64,000 nucleotides of DNA, taken from Actinoplanes flavus. GTDB taxonomy: Bacteria > Actinomycetota > Actinomycetes > Mycobacteriales > Micromonosporaceae. Position 1 is the stretch's first letter; the number at the start of each line of letters is the position of its first letter. The translations under genes and the position numbers were made by a program. Shown piece after piece: positions 61,379 through 64,000 of this stretch. The notes beneath the pieces were generated by a model that was not told where the DNA came from, made no database searches, and saw only the letters and a program-made list of their open reading frames with translations. The stretch is from the NCBI RefSeq assembly GCF_017592555.1, contig NZ_JAGFNS010000004.1, positions 1-64,000 of the forward strand. The letters run 5' to 3'.

Positions 61379-62230
61379 ATGCCCACCCCGGGTGGCCTGA
61401 TCGGGTTGGTGCTCACCGGCAGCGCCGCCCGGGTCGGCGTCGAGCCGTTCTTCATGGAGCTGATCGCCGGCATGGAGGAGGCGCTCGCGCCCTACGGGGC
61501 GAACGTGCTGCTGCTCGTGGTGCCGGACCTGGAAGCCGAACTGGCCACCTATCAGCGCTGGGCCGGCGACCGGACGGTGCAGGCCGTCGTCGTGGTGAAC
61601 CTGGTCCACGACGACATCCGGCCGGAGTTCCTGGCCGGGCTGGGGTTGCCCGCGGTGCTCGCCGGGCGGGCCGACACGGCAGCCTTTCCGCGGGTGGTCA
61701 CCGACGACGCCGGAGCCATGACGGTCGCCGTGGAGATGCTCGCCGGGCTCGGTCACCGGGTGATCGGACGGGTCAGCGGGCCCGCCGACCTGGTGCACAC
61801 GGCCGACCGCACGGTGGCCATGCACGCGGCGGCCACCCGGCACGGCGTCGAGGCGCGCATCGTCGAGGGCGACTACGGGGCCGAGGCCGGGGTGCGCGGC
61901 GTCCAGAGTCTGCTGGCCGGCTCACCGCCGCCCACCGCGGTGATCTTCGACAACGACGTGATGGCGGTCGCCGCCGAACAGGAGCTGATCCGGAGCGGGG
62001 TGCCGGTCCCCGAACGGGTGAGCCTGCTGGTCCACGACGACTCGCCACTGTGTGAGCTGGCCGTGCCGCCGCTGTCCGCGCTCAGCATCGACGTCCACGA
62101 CCATGGCCTCAGCCTGGCGCGCGTGGTCATCGCCACCCTCGACGGCGTCCAGCCGGCCGACTACCCGGGCCCACCGATCCGCGTCCTGCGGCGCGAGAGC
62201 ACCGCCCCCGCCCCCACCACCGTCACCTAA
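61379..62230 (+). CDS. LacI-type sensor protein lacking a DNA-binding domain
   Basis: A 283-residue protein that begins directly with the first strand of a LacI/GalR-type sugar-binding domain (LIGLVLTGSAARVGVEPFFM) and continues to the usual end (VLRRESTAP). The 55-60 residues of helix-turn-helix and hinge normally found before it are missing, and the start lies only two bases after the mannosidase stop, so they cannot be encoded upstream in frame without overlapping that gene. No signal peptide is present, so it is not a periplasmic binding protein. It may be a sugar sensor acting by protein contact or a truncated repressor. Confidence 0.82.
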   Translation: MPTPGGLIGLVLTGSAARVGVEPFFMELIAGMEEALAPYGANVLLLVVPDLEAELATYQRWAGDRTVQAVVVVNLVHDDIRPEFLAGLGLPAVLAGRADTAAFPRVVTDDAGAMTVAVEMLAGLGHRVIGRVSGPADLVHTADRTVAMHAAATRHGVEARIVEGDYGAEAGVRGVQSLLAGSPPPTAVIFDNDVMAVAAEQELIRSGVPVPERVSLLVHDDSPLCELAVPPLSALSIDVHDHGLSLARVVIATLDGVQPADYPGPPIRVLRRESTAPAPTTVT

Positions 62231-62554
62231 CCAGCCGGCCCACCGGCCGCCGACACGCCAGCCCCGGCACCCGCCGCACCGCCGGACCTCGAACCAACGG
62301 GCACTCCCGGTGCCAATGGCATCCGGGCGGGTAAGCGCGGTCGTGGACCGCTTCGTGGTCGAGGCCGCGGCTGCGGCCGCTCTCGCGCCGCTTGAATGTC
62401 GATCTTGGACGGGTTGCTGCCGCTTTCGGTGGCGAAACCAGCAAGATCGCGCGGTCTGGCTGACGGGCCGCGCCCTTCTCCTTGACCGCGGAGATCTCTG
62501 CAGGGCTTCCGGAGACGGGAATTTGCCGCGGTAGTGAGTGCCGTGGGGTTGGGG
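62231..62554. other. Interval without a recognised gene
   Basis: About 320 bases between the sensor gene and the FGE-like gene, which converge. No frame shows family features. A small hairpin GCCGG-CCCA-CCGGC shortly after the sensor stop could aid termination, but it lacks a T-run. Confidence 0.35.
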
Positions 62555-63310
62555 TTACTGCGGCGGTAGTGGGGCGGCTGGGCGGATCGCGGTGAAGAGG
62601 TCGTGTTCGTAGCGGGTGGTGGAGAGCAGCAGGAGCCACTCGTCGCAGCCCTGCCACGGGTGCAGATCGGCCGCGCCGCCGCGGACCGTCAGCGGGCCGT
62701 CGCCGGTGCGGGGAGCGGCGTCCGTGGGGGCGCCGTCGAAGCCGCGGATCCACACGTCGGCGCAGAGCTCGGCGGCTGAGCCCATGCCGGCCAGGCCGAA
62801 CGGGTTCTCGGCGGCGGCGGTGCGGGGCTCGTCGCCGAAGTCGTCGAGCAGTTGGTCCTCGTCGGGCTTCGCGTCACCGCGGAAGGTGAGGGTGGTGGTT
62901 CCGGCGCGGGCCGCGTACTCCCATTCGGCCTCGCTGGGCAGCCGGAACGGCAGGGCCGCCAGCAGGTCGTCGAGGTCGTCCTCCAGACGCGCGGCGGTCG
63001 TGTCGGTGTCGGCGTAGTCGTCGTCGTAGTCGGGCAGCCAGTGCCGCACCTGCTCGACGGTCAGCGGGTGCCGGGCCAGCAGGAACGGCTCCACCTTCAC
63101 CTCGCGGACCGGCCGGCAGTCGCCGACGGCGGCGAGGAACGGCTCGATGGTGTCCTCGACGCCGCCGCCGTGTTCGATCCGGCGGACCGCGTCGAGTTCC
63201 GACTCGGACAGGCCCATCCGGAACACTCCGCCCGGCACCTTCCGGAACACCACCCCGGACGGGGTGTGCCGCCACGCCGGGCGCCCGGCCACGATCTCCT
63301 TGCTCCACAT
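62555..63310 (-). CDS. Formylglycine-generating-enzyme-like (SUMF1) protein
   Basis: A 251-residue protein of the FGE/SUMF1 superfamily. RLPSEAEWEYAARAGTTT is the hallmark motif, preceded by FLLARHPLTVEQVRHWLPD. True FGEs oxidise a cysteine in sulfatases using two cysteines near the C-terminus; here the C-terminal part has only scattered cysteines (Cys near ELCADVW and QGCDEW), so the copper site is not convincing. It is more likely a member with another role. No sulfatase gene is nearby. Confidence 0.82.
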   Translation of the reverse strand: MWSKEIVAGRPAWRHTPSGVVFRKVPGGVFRMGLSESELDAVRRIEHGGGVEDTIEPFLAAVGDCRPVREVKVEPFLLARHPLTVEQVRHWLPDYDDDYADTDTTAARLEDDLDDLLAALPFRLPSEAEWEYAARAGTTTLTFRGDAKPDEDQLLDDFGDEPRTAAAENPFGLAGMGSAAELCADVWIRGFDGAPTDAAPRTGDGPLTVRGGAADLHPWQGCDEWLLLLSTTRYEHDLFTAIRPAAPLPPQ

Positions 63311-63414
63311 GCAGCGGAACGATAACAGACCGCCGAAAAACGATGAGAAATCGTGTACGGATTTCTGTAATGTGCGCGCTCCCGGAATACACGTGCCTTT
63401 AGGAATTGACCGCC

Positions 63415-63442
63415 TTGACAGTCAATGTGTTAGCGATAACAT
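63415..63442 (+). promoter_or_regulatory. GH43 promoter with TGTTAGCGATAACA operator
   Basis: TTGACA (63415-63420) and TAACAT (63437-63442) are 16 bases apart. The inverted repeat TGTTA-GCGA-TAACA (63428-63441) covers the spacer and -10, so a LacI-type repressor bound there would block polymerase directly. Similar TGTTAGCGCTAACA sites control arabinoside genes in other actinobacteria. Confidence 0.75.
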
Positions 63443-63493
63443 GTGCTCGTAACGCCGGTTTAACAATCCCCATGCCATTCCCGGAGGCATTTC

Positions 63494-64000
63494 ATGAGCT
63501 ATCAGCCACGACGGCGGGAGCTGCTCGCGGCGATCGGCGGCGCCGTCGTCACGGCCGCCGTCGGTCTCCCGGCGCGGCCCGCGGCGGCCGCCGACGTGTA
63601 CACCGCCTACCTCATGGCGCACTTCACCGGTGAGAGCGCCACCGGCGAGCAGATGTACTTCGCCACCAGCACCGACGGCCTGCACTGGACCGACCTGAAC
63701 GGGTCGCAGCCGGTGCTGCTGTCCAGCGTGGGGGAGAAGGGCGTCCGTGATCCGGCCCTGGTCCGCTCCCCGGCCGGTGACCGGTTCTACCTGATCGCCA
63801 CCGACCTGCGGATCGCCAGCGGCAAAGGCTGGGACGTCGCCCAGCACAGCGGCAGCACCGCCCTGGTCGTGTGGGAGTCCACCGATCTGACCACCTGGTC
63901 GGCGCCACGCCTGGTGAACGTCGCGGGCGCCATTCCTGGCGCCGGTTGCGCCTGGGCGCCGGAGGCCATCTACGACCCGGCGGCCGGAAACTACGTGGTC
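63494..64000 (+). CDS. Secreted GH43-like glycoside hydrolase (partial, runs off the window)
   Basis: The first 169 residues of an exported enzyme. The N-terminus PRRRELLAAIGGAVVTAA is a Tat-type signal, ending near residue 33. The mature part starts a five-bladed propeller: YLMAHFTGE, then VRDPALVRSPAGDRFYLIAT with the Asp expected to be the general base or pKa modulator, and AWAPEAIYDPAAGNYVV with a conserved Glu. This fits GH43-type arabinofuranosidases or xylosidases. GGAGG lies eight bases before the ATG, and a LacI-type operator controls the promoter. Confidence 0.85.
   Translation, partial: MSYQPRRRELLAAIGGAVVTAAVGLPARPAAAADVYTAYLMAHFTGESATGEQMYFATSTDGLHWTDLNGSQPVLLSSVGEKGVRDPALVRSPAGDRFYLIATDLRIASGKGWDVAQHSGSTALVVWESTDLTTWSAPRLVNVAGAIPGAGCAWAPEAIYDPAAGNYVV

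Overview
The window looks like part of a high-GC actinobacterial chromosome, most likely from a soil member of the Micromonosporaceae (Actinoplanes-like). I infer this from strong GC codon bias, many GTG and a few TTG starts, a near-consensus IdeR/DtxR iron box, a DinB-type family typical of mycothiol-producing bacteria, and CUT1 sugar transporters without their own ATPase. No rRNA, tRNA, CRISPR array or intact mobile element was seen.

The theme is plant polysaccharide use. Bases 1829-2973 hold a secreted rhamnogalacturonan acetylesterase. Bases 9260-14811 hold a CUT1 transporter and a PL11 rhamnogalacturonan lyase behind a LacI-type operator; an AAACGAT-type site is shared by both places. 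Bases 21172-29523 hold a LacI regulator, two perfect operators, a secreted clan-A glycosidase with two carbohydrate-binding modules, a GH36 alpha-galactosidase and a second CUT1 transporter. Bases 41850-43238 encode a GH18 chitinase. Bases 45245-52107 hold a GH5_8 mannanase divergent from an Opp-type five-gene transporter, and 54932-62230 hold a ROK regulator, a second GH36 alpha-galactosidase, a GH2 beta-mannosidase and a LacI-like sensor without a DNA-binding head; together these form a galactomannan pathway. The window ends inside a GH43 gene behind its own operator.

Between these blocks lie household and accessory genes: the end of a Clp ATPase, bacterioferritin with its ferredoxin, a TPR array protein that stops where a CHAT domain would begin, STAS and GGDEF signalling genes, a DUF2975/small XRE pair with an ATCGAT operator cluster, a DUF4037 protein, a BenE transporter, a divergent DJ-1/GlxA pair, Lrp and XRE regulators, an aldo/keto reductase, chorismate mutase, a flavodoxin, a phosphotransferase and a formylglycine-generating-enzyme-like protein.

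The most unusual feature is a set of at least seven sequence-unrelated tandem repeat arrays (periods about 18, 47, 53, 55, 30, 30 and 34 bases). Five lie between convergent genes, and three include the stop codons of the flanking genes. Other oddities are a solo IS200/IS605-like hairpin end, a frameshifted DinB-family gene, a leaderless chitinase promoter and a roughly 115-residue low-complexity insertion in the ROK regulator.
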